The position numbers were made by a program, and so were the translations under genes. A stretch of DNA of 64,000 bases from Cohnella rhizosphaerae (lineage in GTDB: Bacteria; Bacillota; Bacilli; Paenibacillales; Paenibacillaceae), in the NCBI RefSeq assembly GCF_029525575.1, contig NZ_JAPDIA010000008.1, positions 1,488,001-1,552,000 on the forward strand, in the 5' to 3' direction. The notes below the pieces were generated by a model. It saw nothing but the letters and a program-made list of their open reading frames with translations, searched no databases and was not told where the DNA came from. The first letter of the stretch is position 1; each line of letters begins with the position of its first letter. Below, in pieces: positions 1-9,686 of the stretch.

Positions 1-711
1 AGGCCCAGACTGGCGTTCGTCTCGCCTGACCTCGCCCATGCTTGAACGTCGGTGCGGGCCGAAGGGAGCAACCCTTCCATCAGCAAAAAAAAGCTCATGC
101 GTGCGGGCGTTCAGCCAGAGCGTTTCTTTGGCCCCTCCGGGCAATCCGATCGCCGTCCCCGAGCGACCATTCTCTCCGTATTTGTAGACGACCGTGTCCG
201 GTTCGCCGATGACCGTCGCGCCTTCCGGCTCATGCAGGCGCGCATATCCCGCGGGGCTCAGTTCGCTCCCCGCATGCCTTCCGCTCTTGCTTGCCAGCGG
301 GTGCAGCAGCAGAAGCAAGGCGGCGACGGCAACGCCAAGTCCGCAAGCCGCGGCACGCGCCGGCCGCTTCGCAGTCGCAACCAACGCGCGCCCCGCGCGC
401 CTGGCAAAAGCGTAGACGCCCGCGTGCAGCAGCAAGCTGCGTCGCCGCCTTGCGGACAGCACCTGCGCAGCGCCGGATTGCGCTGCGGCATCCGCTTGCG
501 TAGCCACCTGACACGGTCCGGCCTGCCTGACTGGCAGCCCCGCGGCGCTAAGCCCGCCGCCCAGCAGCTTTGCCCACTGCGCGTGCGTATCGCGGCATTC
601 GCGGCATTCGGCCTTATGCGCGATAAGCGCCTTAACTTCCCGTTCGTATAGCCGGCCGCCCAGCAGGTCGATCCAGCGCTCCTCGGGAACGCCGCAAGAT
701 CGCTCACGCAT
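1..711 (-). CDS. Anti-sigma factor (zinc/RskA-like), partial at the window edge, one frameshift
   Basis: This gene should bind and inhibit the ECF sigma factor encoded just upstream. Its ATG overlaps the sigma stop by 8 bases, the usual translational coupling of such pairs. The N-terminus has an HxxxCxxC motif (HKAECREC, about residues 32-39), typical of zinc-binding anti-sigma domains. A hydrophobic segment follows near residues 130-145, so the protein is probably membrane-anchored. After an A8 run on the plus strand (85-92) the frame changes. With one base fewer, the reading ends in an RskA-like stretch (VQAWARSGETNASLGL) that resembles the C-terminal domain of anti-sigma-K proteins; the frame as given does not. 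The 3' end lies outside the window. The family is fairly clear; the signal it senses is unknown. Confidence 0.75.
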   Translation of the reverse strand, partial: MRERSCGVPEERWIDLLGGRLYEREVKALIAHKAECRECRDTHAQWAKLLGGGLSAAGLPVRQAGPCQVATQADAAAQSGAAQVLSARRRRSLLLHAGVYAFARRAGRALVATAKRPARAAACGLGVAVAALLLLLHPLASKSGRHAGSELSPAGYARLHEPEGATVIGEPDTVVYKYGENGRSGTAIGLPGGAKETLWLNARTHELFFADGRVAPFGPHRRSSMGEVRRDERQSGP

Positions 712-1305
712 GGCCGTCGCCCCCTTCCCCGGCGCCCCAGCCCATGCGGTCGAGCGCTTTGCGCAGGTGTCCCAAGCCGTAGCGAACGCGGGATTTGACC
801 GTGCCGAGCGGCACCTGCCACGCATCTGCCAGTTCTTTATGGCTGCGCGGCGTGAAGTACGCGGCCGCCAGCGCCTCGCGCTGCACGCCCGGAAGCTGGC
901 GCAGCGCGCTGCGAACCGCTTCGCGCTCCATGCGCGCCAGCACCTCCGTCTCCGGCTGCGCGGCTGGCGCGTAGACGGCGGGCGCCTCTTCGCTCTCGCC
1001 GCGCAGCACCGTCCGATTGCGCTTGCGCAGCCGGTCGAGGCATCTGCTCTTCACCTGCACGGCGAGCCATGCTTGCGCGGAGCCGCGCGAGGGGTCGTAG
1101 CGGCCCGGGCTACGAATCACGCCGAGCAGCACGTCGTGAACGACGTCCTCCGCCTCCATCCGGTCCCCGAGCATATGGCAGGCCAGCGGCAAGAGGCAGG
1201 GTACGGCCTGTTCGTACAGCTTTTCGAAGGCCCGCGGATCCCCTTCCTCCATTTTTTCAGCCATTCGGCCATCTCCAGGACGGTCTCCGCCGAAGTCCCG
1301 TTCAT
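704..1305 (-). CDS. ECF-type RNA polymerase sigma factor
   Basis: Region 2 (AEDVVHDVLLGVIRSP, then QAWLAVQVKSRCLDRLRKR) and region 4 (LPGVQREALAAAYF, then PLGTVKSRVRYGLGHLRKAL) identify an ECF/SigK-like sigma factor that directs RNA polymerase to a small regulon. I prefer the ATG at 1305. It follows a purine-rich site (GGAGGGGAGCAAGGGAC) and gives an N-terminus MNGTSAETVLEMAEWLKKM that runs into the sigma domain if the T6 run at 1252-1257 is really T7. The only uninterrupted start, a TTG at 1330, has no ribosome binding site. The corrected gene is 200 codons, normal for the family. The anti-sigma gene overlaps its 3' end. The divergent NEW3/ABC operon is a natural candidate target, but I could not identify a matching promoter pair. 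Confidence 0.85.
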
Positions 1306-1518
1306 GTCCCTTGCTCCCCTCCGTCGACAAACCGATTTACTATATTCATAGCAGATCAAGGCCCGTTCGCGTACGGTGCAAATGCGTTTTTTATCTGATT
1401 TTAAGCTTGTTTTAAGCGTTTTTTTTATGTAAAAAAACCGGCCGAACGCTAAATCCGCAGCGACCTCTCCCGCGTACACCAGGTGAAAAAAACATATCGC
1501 CGGGAGGTCTTGAAAGTC

Positions 1519-2680
1519 ATGTTCAAGCCAAGATTGGGAAAATGGGCAAGCATCGCGATGACACTGTTGATGGCGCTGGGCGTACTAGGACTGTCCGCGC
1601 CCGCTTCCGCCGCGGGAACCGCCAAGCTGTACACGCCTTATGTCAGCCTGTCGGCCGCCCCGGGCGAATCGATCACGTACGATATCGACCTGATCAACGA
1701 CGGCGACGCCATTCAGACGGCTGCGCTCAGCTTTACGGCCCCCCTCCAAGGATTGGAAAACCGATCTGACGGCGGGCGGCCATCCGATCTCCGAAGTCGC
1801 GGTCAAGCCGCGCGAGACGCAGACGGCGTCGCTTAGCGTGCTCGTGCCGTTCGAGGTCGCCAAAGGCACCTACGCGCTTCAACTGAACGCGGGCGCCTTC
1901 GGCAGCCTGACGCTCAAGATCAACGTAACCGAGCAGGGCACCTACAAGACCGAGCTCAGCGCCGAGCAGCCGAACATGGAAGGCCACAGCGATTCCACCT
2001 TCACGTATAATTTGACGCTAGCCAACCGGACCGCCAGCAAGCAGCAGTACGCGCTGACCGCCGAGCCGCCGGCCGGCTGGGACGCGCGGTTCAGCTCGGG
2101 CGGCAACAACGTGACGGCCGTCGACATCGAGCCGAACGCAACCTCCTCGATCACGCTGACGCTGACGCCTTCCGAAAAAGCCGAAGCGCAAACGTACAAA
2201 ATTCCCGTTCATGCCTCCAACAGCAGCACCGCCGCGGACGTCACGATGGAAGCGGTCATCACGGGCACCTACGGCATCGACCTTTCGACGAGCAACCAGG
2301 TGCTCAGCGCGAACGTCACGGCCGGCGGCAAACGGACGCTCGAGCTGTCCGTGAAAAACACGGGAACCGCCGAGCTGACTAACGTCAGCCTTACGAACAC
2401 CGCGCCGACCGATTGGGAGGTCACGTTCGAACCGAAGACGATACCGTCCATCAAGGCGGGCGAGTCGGTGCCCGTCACGGCCACGATCCGCAGCTCGGAC
2501 AAATCGCTGTCGGGCGACTATGTCGTCGGCCTGACCGCGCAGGCCGCCGAAAAGTCGGCCGACGCCGCGATCCGCGTAACGGTGAAAACCTCGGTGCTAT
2601 GGGGCTGGATCGGCGTGCTCATCATCGTGGCCGTGCTGGGCGGCGTCTACTGGCTGTTCCGCAAGTACGGGAGGCGCTGA
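1519..2680 (+). CDS. Secreted, membrane-anchored NEW3-domain protein (one frameshift)
   Basis: The ATG at 1519 follows GGGAGG at an 11-base spacing and gives a clear signal peptide (hydrophobic core MTLLMALGVLGL, then an Ala-rich cleavage region). The body consists of tandem beta-sandwich modules of the kind called NEW3 (alpha-galactosidase-associated), with repeated motifs such as NTGTAELTNVSL and GDYVVGLTAQA. One C-terminal transmembrane helix (WGWIGVLIIVAVLGGVYWLF) is followed by a short basic tail. The protein should therefore sit outside the cell on a membrane anchor. The frame breaks at the C6 run 1739-1744; five Cs restore a 386-residue protein. It lies 3 bases before the ABC ATPase gene and is probably the extracellular partner of that transporter. 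Its ligand cannot be read from the sequence. Confidence 0.8.
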
Positions 2681-2683
2681 GCC

Positions 2684-3680
2684 ATGGAGGATACGGTAAT
2701 CGCGCTTAGCCGATTGACCAAGCGCTACGGCGAATTCACCGCCGTGTCCGGGCTGGATCTGACCATCCGCCGGGGGGGAAATCTTCGGCCTGCTCGGTCC
2801 GAACGGCGCGGGAAAAACGACGACGATCCTCATGATGCTCGGGCTCGCCGAGCCCACGAGCGGTCAAGCGAGCGTATGCGGCATCGACGCCACGCGCAAT
2901 CCGATCGAGGTGAAGCGCAGAGTCGGCTACATGCCAGACGATATCGGCTTCTACGAGGATCGGACCGGTCTAGACAACTTGATGTATACGGCCATGCTGA
3001 ACCGGGTGCCGGAAGCCGAAGCGCGGCGACGGGCGATCGAGCTGCTGGACAAAGTGGGACTCGGCGACGCATCCGGCAAAAAAACGGGCGCCTATTCAAG
3101 GGGCATGCGGCAGCGGCTCGGTCTCGCGGACGTGCTGATCAAGCGGCCCGAAGTCGTCATCCTCGACGAGCCGACGCTCGGCATCGACCCCGAAGGGGTA
3201 CGGGAGCTGCTCGCGCTCATTCGGGAGCTCAGCCGCGACGAAGGGCTGACCGTGCTGCTGTCCTCGCATCACCTCCACCAGGTGCAGCAAATTTGCGACC
3301 GCGTCGGCCTCTTCGTCGGCGGCCGGCTCATCGCGTCCGGCGACCTTGCCGCGTTGTCGCAGCTGCTGGACGGCAGCTCGTCCTATGCCGTCGAGCTGGA
3401 CGTCGGCGGCTGGTCCGATGCGCTGGCATCCGCGCTGCGCGGCCTTGCGCGCGTAACCGCCGTCGACCTGCAAGAGACGGATGCGCTGAGGGCGTCGGAC
3501 CGGTCGGGCGGCTTCGCGACCGTTCGCGTCACCGGCACGGACGACATCGCCGCAGAGCTTGCCGCCGCGGTCGTGAGCAGCGGAGCCTCGCTCCTCGGCC
3601 TGCGCCCGCTCCGTTACGGGCTCGACGAAATCTATCATCGTTATTTCGAAGGAGGGAACTCCGTTGGCCAACTTCATTGA
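2684..3680 (+). CDS. ABC transporter ATP-binding protein (one frameshift)
   Basis: This is the nucleotide-binding subunit of an ABC-2 type transporter. It carries Walker A (GPNGAGKTTT), the signature (YSRGMRQRLG), Walker B (VVILDEPT) and an H-loop (SSHH), followed by the long C-terminal extension common in CcmA/NosF-like ATPases. The frame breaks in the G7 run 2772-2778, just before Walker A. Six Gs join the N-terminal half (KRYGEFTAVSGLDLTIRRGE) to the catalytic core, giving about 331 residues. It starts 3 bases after the NEW3 gene and overlaps the permease start by 17 bases, so the three genes form one operon. The substrate is unknown. Confidence 0.85.
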
Positions 3681-4709
3681 CAGGCTGAAGCCCGCGTTTG
3701 CCGGTTCAAGGGAAAGGCGGACGACGGTCGCCGCGAGCCGCGGTCCCTCCCCCTTTCTGGGTCATGGTCCGTAAGGAATTCGGCGATCATATTCGCAGCT
3801 GGCGGTTCGTCATCCTGCTCGCCATCGTCGTTCTGGCCTGCGCCGGCTCGCTGTATGCGTCCGTCTCCGCCTTGAAGGACGGGCAATCGGCGAGCGCCGC
3901 GTCGGGCGAAGGGAGCTCCAGCTTTCTATTTCTGAAAATGTTCACCGAAACGGACGGCTCGCTGCCGGGCTTCCTGACCTTCTTGTCCTTCCTGGCGCCG
4001 CTGATCGGCATCGCGCTCGGCTTCGATTCCGTCAACACCGAGCGCAACAAGGGGACGCTCAGCAGACTGCTGTCCCAACCCTTGTACAGAGACGACTTTC
4101 TGAACGCCAAGTTCGTCTCCGGGCTGCTGCTTATCGCGGTCGTCGTCTTTTCCCTGGGCTTCCTCGTCATGGGCATGGGGCTGTTCACGATCGGCTATCC
4201 GCCGACGCCGGAGGAATTCTGGCGCGTCGTCGTCATGCTGCTGATCACGGTCGTGTACGTCGGCTTGTGGCTGAATCTGTCGCTGCTGTTTTCCGTCCGG
4301 TTCCGCCAGGCGGCGACCTCGGCGCTGTGCGGCATCGCGCTGTGGATTTTTTTTCCTTGTCTTCTACGGCATGATCGTCAGCCTCGTAGGCAACGCGACG
4401 TCGCCTGCCGACACGGCCGCCGCCGGCACCGTCATCCGCCATCAGGATTGGATGATGATGCTCTCGCGGCTGTCGCCGGCCTATTTGTTCCAGGAAGCGG
4501 CCTCCACGCTGATGCTGCCTGACACGCGGACGCTCAATCCGTTCATCACCCAGGATCAAGCCTATCTGGCCATCAACGCGCCGCTCTCGTTCGGCCAGAG
4601 TTTGCTGCTCGTATGGCCGCAGGTCGTGGCGATCGTCGCGGAGACGACCGTCTCGTTCGCCGCCGCGTACGTCGCGTTTATGCGCCAGGAAATCAGGTCG
4701 CGCTCCTAA
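3664..4709 (+). CDS. ABC-2 type permease (NosY-like; two frameshifts)
   Basis: This is the membrane subunit of the NEW3/ABC transporter. The TTG at 3664 follows GAAGGAGGGAACTCCG and overlaps the end of the ATPase gene. Hydrophobic helices are visible (FVILLAIVVLACAGSLYA, FLTFLSFLAPLIGIALGF, LLLIAVVVFSLGFLVMGMG, VVVMLLITVVYVGLWLNLSL, FLVFYGMIVSLVG and a last one near the C-terminus), with the motif NTERNKGTLSRLLSQP that is typical of ABC-2 permeases. Two lesions interrupt the frame: C5/T3 at 3749-3756 near the N-terminus and T8 at 4347-4354. Removing one base at each gives a continuous protein of about 347 residues. A terminator follows at 4821-4864. Confidence 0.8.
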
Positions 4710-4820
4710 GCGGAGGCGGCGCGGGTCAATAGGCATCTCCGGGTGCCGGACGGGTCTCATCCCCTTCGATCAACGGACCTGCTTCATTGAGCGAAAGGGA
4801 TAAGCCCTCCCCGGCGCAAG

Positions 4821-4864
4821 AAAACAGGGACAAATCGCTGCCAAGCGACTTGTTCCTGTTTTTT
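4821..4864 (+). terminator. Rho-independent terminator after the NEW3/ABC operon
   Basis: The arms AACAGG and CCTGTT enclose ACAA/TTGT and CGCT/AGCG pairs, and T6 follows on the plus strand. It separates the ABC operon from the padR promoter. Confidence 0.75.
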
Positions 4865-4870
4865 ATTATA

Positions 4871-4900
4871 TTGACACGATATATATCGGATCGATATAAT
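4871..4900 (+). promoter_or_regulatory. Sigma-A promoter of padR with a palindromic spacer
   Basis: A perfect TTGACA (4871-4876) and a perfect TATAAT (4895-4900) are 18 bases apart. The spacer holds the palindrome CGATATATATCG and overlaps a second symmetrical element, ATATCGGATCGATAT. The PadR product of this operon is a plausible ligand, which would mean autoregulation. Confidence 0.75.
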
Positions 4901-4941
4901 GACCATGCCAACATAAGATTCGGGAAAGGAAGATTCGCCGC

Positions 4942-5466
4942 ATGAACAGCCAAGACGTCATCTTAGGCCTGCTGCACCGAGGTCCGCTATCCGGCTACGA
5001 GATCAAGCAAAAGCTTGAGATGCCGCTCTCGTTTTTTTCGACGCCAGCTTCGGGACGATCTATCCGACGCTCGCGAAGATGGAGGCGATGGGCTATATCG
5101 CCAAGGAGAGCGTCGTGCAGGAAGCGCGTCCGAACAAAAACGTGTACTCGCTGACCGCGGAGGGCAAGACGCAATTCGAGCATTATTTGCATTCCCCCGT
5201 CGAGAAGGACAGCTATCGCTCCGACTTCCTCGTTCGGATGTTCTTCGGGGGAGTATTCGGACGAAGAGACGCTCGCCGACTGGATTCGCGACGAGATCCG
5301 CAAGGCGGCGGCGGCCGCAGGTCAATTGCAGCAGATGAAGGCGGACTGGGCCGAAGGCATGCCGGCATCGAAAACGTTGTGCCTGGATATCGGCATCGAG
5401 TTGAATGCTTCCAAATCGCAAACGCTGCGCGAGACGCTCAAGCGATTGACGGGCTCTGACGCCTGA
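4942..5466 (+). CDS. PadR-family transcriptional regulator (two frameshifts)
   Basis: The N-terminal winged helix reads VILGLLHRGPLSGYEIKQKLEM, followed, after correction, by FFFDASFGTIYPTLAKMEAMGYI, the hallmark of PadR proteins. The C-terminal helical dimerisation part ends in LRETLKRLTGSDA. The frame breaks at T7 (5032-5038, one base short) and at G5 (5247-5251, one base long). The two lesions cancel, so the span is an exact 175 codons. It sits 51 bases before a DHA2 efflux pump, the classic arrangement in which PadR represses a multidrug exporter and is relieved by the drug. The strong promoter upstream carries a palindrome that could be its operator. Confidence 0.85.
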
Positions 5467-5517
5467 GGCCGGACGCCCGAAGCTTAATCCCGACTGAAGA
5501 GAGGAGAATGGCCGGCC

Positions 5518-7068
5518 ATGTCAACCGTATCCAAAAAAACGGGACTGATCGTTTTATCGATGGCGCTCGGCTTGTTGATGGCCTCGCTGGACAATACGAT
5601 CGTATCCGCCAGCATGAACAAGGTGATCGAAAATATCGGCGGTTTCGAAAAAGTGTCCTGGGTATTTACCGCCTACATGCTCGCTTCCACAAGTACGATG
5701 CTCATTTTCGGCAAGTTGTCCGACATGTTCGGACGCAAACGATTTTATTTGATCGGCATCGGCTTGTTTCTTCTCGGCTCCGCGCTTTGCGGCATGGCGC
5801 AGACGATCGACCAGCTGATCTGGTTTCGCGTCGTCCAGGGCGTCGGCTCCGGCTCGGTGTTCCCGATTTCCTTTTCGATCATCTTCACCCTGTTCGCCGA
5901 TCCGAAGCAGGCCGCGAAGCTGTCCGGCGTGATGGGCGCCGTATTCGGCCTGTCCTCCGTGGCGGGCCCGCAGCTCGGCACGTTGATCTCCGAGCAGATG
6001 AGCTGGCGCTGGTGTTTTTACGTGAACGTGCCGATCGGCATCGCCTCGATGCTTATCTTGGTCTTCTCGCTGCGCGAATCGAGAGCGGAAAAAAAGCCGC
6101 GCATCGACTACTGGGGCGCGCTCTTGCTCGTCTGCGCCACGGTCTCCGCGCTTATGGCGCTCGAGCTCGGAGGCAAAGATTATGCCTGGGGATCCTGGCA
6201 GATCCTCGGCTTGTTCGCGCTCGGCGCGATCGCGGGCGCGTCGTTCGTCGCCGTGGAGCTTAAGGCGGAGGAGCCCGTGCTCCCTTTAACCATTTTCAAA
6301 AACCGGCTCGTGCTCGGCGTCAGCCTGCTCTGCTTCTGCCAAGGCGTCATCATGTTTTCCGCCATCGCCTATCTTCCGCTGTACGCGACGGCCGTCCTCG
6401 GCAAAGCCAACTCCAACGGCATTCTGACGCCGATGATGGCTTCCCTGATCGCCGGCGCGATCGTCTCCGGATTTTTCGTCGCCCGGCTTCGTTTTCGAAC
6501 GGTGCTGTTCGTCAACATGGCGCTCGGCGTCGTGGCGGCCGTCCTCCTCATGAACCTTTCTCCCGACATGGCCTATTGGCAGGTCATCGCCATTATGATC
6601 CTGCTCGGCCTCGGGGTGATCGGCCCGCTCATGAGCCTGGGCCAGAGCGCGGTCGCGATGTCCGTTCACCCGCGATATATCGGCATTTCTTCTTCGGTCG
6701 TCGGCTTCTGGCGCAATATCGGCGGCGTCATCGGCGCATCCGTCATGGCCGTGCTCGTCAATGCGAGCCTGAAGGACAGCTCGCGCGAAGCGATCGCCAA
6801 GTTCAGCATCCCTTCCGACCAAGCCGGCACGCTCGCCAATCCCGAGACCGTCATCAAAGGCGCTTCCCGCTTGCCCGCGGATCTGCTCGCTTTCATGCGC
6901 GGGGCGATCGGAGATGCGATCTCGCATGGCTTTATTCTGTCCCTGTTCGTCATGATCGCGGGCGCGATCGTGGCGCTTTCGGTAGGCAATGCGCGGTACC
7001 GGAGACAGGCCGAAGCGAAGGAAGCCTATGATCCGGAAGCTTCCCCAGGCGCTTCGATTGTCGGGTAA
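5518..7068 (+). CDS. MFS drug exporter, DHA2 (EmrB/QacA) type
   Basis: This 516-residue integral membrane protein belongs to the 14-helix DHA2 drug:proton antiporter family. The first helix has the usual LMASLDNTIVSASM signature. Motif A (GKLSDMFGRKRF) lies after helix 2, and motif C-like glycines (GAVFGLSSVAGPQLG) occur in helix 5. The ATG at 5518 follows GAGAGGAGAATGGCC. It probably exports a toxic amphiphilic compound under control of the upstream PadR regulator. The substrate cannot be inferred. Confidence 0.9.
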   Translation: MSTVSKKTGLIVLSMALGLLMASLDNTIVSASMNKVIENIGGFEKVSWVFTAYMLASTSTMLIFGKLSDMFGRKRFYLIGIGLFLLGSALCGMAQTIDQLIWFRVVQGVGSGSVFPISFSIIFTLFADPKQAAKLSGVMGAVFGLSSVAGPQLGTLISEQMSWRWCFYVNVPIGIASMLILVFSLRESRAEKKPRIDYWGALLLVCATVSALMALELGGKDYAWGSWQILGLFALGAIAGASFVAVELKAEEPVLPLTIFKNRLVLGVSLLCFCQGVIMFSAIAYLPLYATAVLGKANSNGILTPMMASLIAGAIVSGFFVARLRFRTVLFVNMALGVVAAVLLMNLSPDMAYWQVIAIMILLGLGVIGPLMSLGQSAVAMSVHPRYIGISSSVVGFWRNIGGVIGASVMAVLVNASLKDSSREAIAKFSIPSDQAGTLANPETVIKGASRLPADLLAFMRGAIGDAISHGFILSLFVMIAGAIVALSVGNARYRRQAEAKEAYDPEASPGASIVG

Positions 7069-7212
7069 AAGGATTATTTTCTCAGCTTCGACGCCCCTCA
7101 TTCGGAGCGAGTTTGAATTTGACGTTAAAGGCATGTCTGACGTTAAAGCCATATCTAATGAGGCGAAATCGGGTAGAATAGAGCGAAAGCAAGACGCGCG
7201 AGGTGGTCGCCT

Positions 7213-8284
7213 TTGGATTTGGACATATTACGTGCGGCGATCGCGCCGTATTCGCTCAACAGCTGTCTGGTCAGCCGGCAGGACCGGCTTGTTTTCGAGC
7301 ACTACCGCGAGCCCGACAGGGCGCTTGCGCCGGCCAAGATCAATTCCTGCACGAAAAGCGTCCTGTCCATGCTGCTCTGCATCGCGATCGATCGCGGACT
7401 GCTGCCTGCCCCCGGCGACGCGCCCGTCTCCATGTTTTTTCCGCAGTTGGCCCGGGATCCGGATACGCGAAAAAGGGAAATGACGCTGCTGCACCTGCTG
7501 ACGATGACGTCCGGCATCCGATGGCAGGAGTTCGGAGGCCTGAACAGCTTTCCGCGCATGACGCGCACGCCCGATTGGGTTAGTCATGTCCTGGCACAGC
7601 CGCTCTCCGAACCGCCTGGGCGAAAAATGACGTACAATTCGGGCGTCTCGCAGCTTTTGTCCGCGATTCTGTCCCAGGCGACGGGCATGACCGTCGCGGC
7701 GTTCGCTGAACGCTCGCTGTTCGGCCCGCTCGGCATCGAGGCCTACGATTGGGAGACAGATCCGCAGGGCTTCCATACGGGCGGCTTCGGACTTCGTCTG
7801 CGTCCCGCGGACCTGCTCAAGCTGGGTCAGCTTCAGTTGCGGCGCGGCAGCTGGGAAGGACATCGGCTCTATTCCTCCGCGCTCGCCGAAGTCGCCGTAG
7901 CGCCCGTCGTAAGAGCCAGTCCGCCCTATGACGGCGCTTACGCCTGGCACTGGTGGTGCGGGTCCTACGAGCCGGGCGATTCCCCCCGACAAGCGCGAGA
8001 CGAACGTTGAGCCCTGGGATGTTAGCTCGGATGACCCCGGCCGTGCGGTCGCTGACAGCCCCGCGTCCCCCTTCGCCATCGGCGACACCGGCGGTTTGTC
8101 GGCTTCCCTTCCGCATATGCCGCCGGGATCGGTCCCTTACTATTACGCGCGCGGATTCGGCGGTCAGTATATCTTTGTCGTTCCCCGGGCCGAGCTCGTC
8201 GCGGTATTGACGCAGGACAGCCGCAAACGAAAACAGCCGGATTGGTTCGCCGAGGCGATTGCGCCCCTCCTCCCGTCCCGGTGA
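7213..8284 (+). CDS. Serine hydrolase, class C beta-lactamase-like (one frameshift)
   Basis: The protein resembles the beta-lactamase/penicillin-binding-protein-like serine hydrolases often found as stand-alone esterases or D-amino acid peptidases. The SxxK nucleophile motif is NSCTKS (about residue 45), a YxN-like element occurs in MTYNSG, and the KTG-like box is HTGGFG. The TTG start at 7213 follows GCGAGGTGG. I see no signal peptide, so it should be cytoplasmic. The frame breaks at the C6 run 7982-7987; five Cs continue into PDKRETNVEPWDVSSDDPG and the C-terminus VAVLTQDSRKRKQPDWFAEA, for about 356 residues. The substrate is unknown. Confidence 0.75.
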
Positions 8285-8398
8285 CCGATCTGCTTCGCAC
8301 CATGGGCGGAGGGGCGGCTATCGATCGCGTACTTATCGCGATAGCCCCATGAATGCTTTTCACTCGATGAATGATGTGCGCTATGACGGACAAAGTTT

Positions 8399-8446
8399 AA
8401 AAAAGCCGGATCTCCCGGCGGCGCGAGCCGCCGGGAGATCCGGCTT
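8399..8446 (-). terminator. Rho-independent terminator of the yqjE-type gene
   Basis: A perfect 20-bp stem (8403-8422 with 8427-8446) around the loop GCGA is followed on the minus strand by T6. It lies just past the stop of the peptidase gene. Confidence 0.85.
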
Positions 8447-8467
8447 CTTGTATCGTTTGCGCTTGAA

Positions 8468-9598
8468 TCAATGACGCTTCGCTTCTTCGACGATCGCAAG
8501 GACGAGTTCCGTCACCTTCACGATGTCGTCGGCCTTGATCCGTTCCTTCGTCGTATGAATGTCCTCGTAGCCGACGGCCAGGTTGACGGTCGGCACGCCG
8601 TTGCCGTTAAACATGTTGGCATCGGAGCCGCCGCCGGAGGCGAACAGGCTGGGCGCGAGGCCGATGCCGCGGATCGCGGCGCTCGCGATCTGGATGACTT
8701 CGTCCGCTTCGGTATAGCTGTAGGCCGGGTAGATGACTTCGCTGACGAATTCGAACGAGGCGCCCGTCTCTTCGCAAGCGCTCGCCACCGCCTGGCGCAT
8801 CAACTCGGCCTGCGCTTCGAGCTTCTCGTTCGAACGGCTGCGCACTTCGGCATAAATCTTGATTTTGTCGACGACGACGTTCACTTCCCCGCCGCCCTCG
8901 AAACGTCCGATGTTCGCGGTCGTCTCTTTGTCGATTCGTCCAAGCTTCATTTTCGAGACCGCTTTGGAGGCGACCTGGATGGCGCTGATGCCGTCCTCCG
9001 GATTGACGCCGGCATGCGCGGCCTTGCCCTGAATCGTGATGTACTGACGCGAATTCGTGATCGCCGCCGCCGCGATCTCCCCGACCTTGCCGTTGGAGTC
9101 GAGCGCGAAGCCGAACTTCGCCTTAAGACGCGAACCGTCCATCGCGCGGGAGCCGAGCAGGCCGGACTCTTCGCCGACGGTGATGACGAACTGAACGGCC
9201 CCGTGCGAAGCGCCGGTCTCCTTCAGCACGCGGAGCGCTTCGAAGATCGCGGCGAGTCCGGCTTTGTCGTCGGCGCCGAGGATCGTCGTGCCGTCGCTGC
9301 GGATGTAGCCGTCGGCGTCCAGCCTGGGCTGGATGCCAAGTCCCGGCGCGACCGTATCCATATGCGAGGTGAACAGCAGCACGGGCGCGGACTCGGACCC
9401 CGGCGACGCCGGCAGCCAGGCGAACAGGTTGCCAGAGCCGTGGCCGATTTTTTCCGCGACGTCGTCCTCCTCCACCGTAAGGCCGAGCGCCTCGAACTTC
9501 GCGATAAGCGCCTTGCGAATCGCTTGTTCATGCTTCGTTTCGCTGTCGATCTGCACTAATTCCATGAATTCTTCGATCAGCCGTTCTTTTTTGACCAT
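8468..9598 (-). CDS. yqjE: M20-family peptidase, YqjE (PepT-like)
   Basis: This 376-residue zinc peptidase resembles B. subtilis YqjE throughout: N-terminus FMELVQIDSETKHE, metal ligands in FTSHMDTV and GADDKAGLAA, the catalytic glutamates in VGEESGLLG, and SGGGSDAN and HTTKER near the end. The central dimerisation domain includes KAAHAGVNPEDG. It probably cleaves small peptides in the cytoplasm. The start ATG follows GGAGGATCCGC. The gene is monocistronic, with a strong terminator downstream. In B. subtilis yqjE also lies not far from the bkd genes. Confidence 0.9.
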   Translation of the reverse strand: MVKKERLIEEFMELVQIDSETKHEQAIRKALIAKFEALGLTVEEDDVAEKIGHGSGNLFAWLPASPGSESAPVLLFTSHMDTVAPGLGIQPRLDADGYIRSDGTTILGADDKAGLAAIFEALRVLKETGASHGAVQFVITVGEESGLLGSRAMDGSRLKAKFGFALDSNGKVGEIAAAAITNSRQYITIQGKAAHAGVNPEDGISAIQVASKAVSKMKLGRIDKETTANIGRFEGGGEVNVVVDKIKIYAEVRSRSNEKLEAQAELMRQAVASACEETGASFEFVSEVIYPAYSYTEADEVIQIASAAIRGIGLAPSLFASGGGSDANMFNGNGVPTVNLAVGYEDIHTTKERIKADDIVKVTELVLAIVEEAKRH

Positions 9599-9686
9599 GC
9601 GGATCCTCCTCGTAAGCGTGCGTCAAATCGGTTAAAATAACAATGATGCTTTTTCAATTCTTATTTTGCCGCAAAGGATGGTTCCG

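Noticed and set aside
4877..4897. Class-typical PadR operator (ATGT-8-ACAT)
   Set aside because: That consensus is not present. The palindrome found differs, so I list it only as a candidate.
5032..5251. Programmed frameshifting as the explanation for the broken genes
   Set aside because: Nineteen unrelated genes with lesions in many different runs, on both strands, do not share a slippery motif or a downstream structure. Sequence error is simpler.
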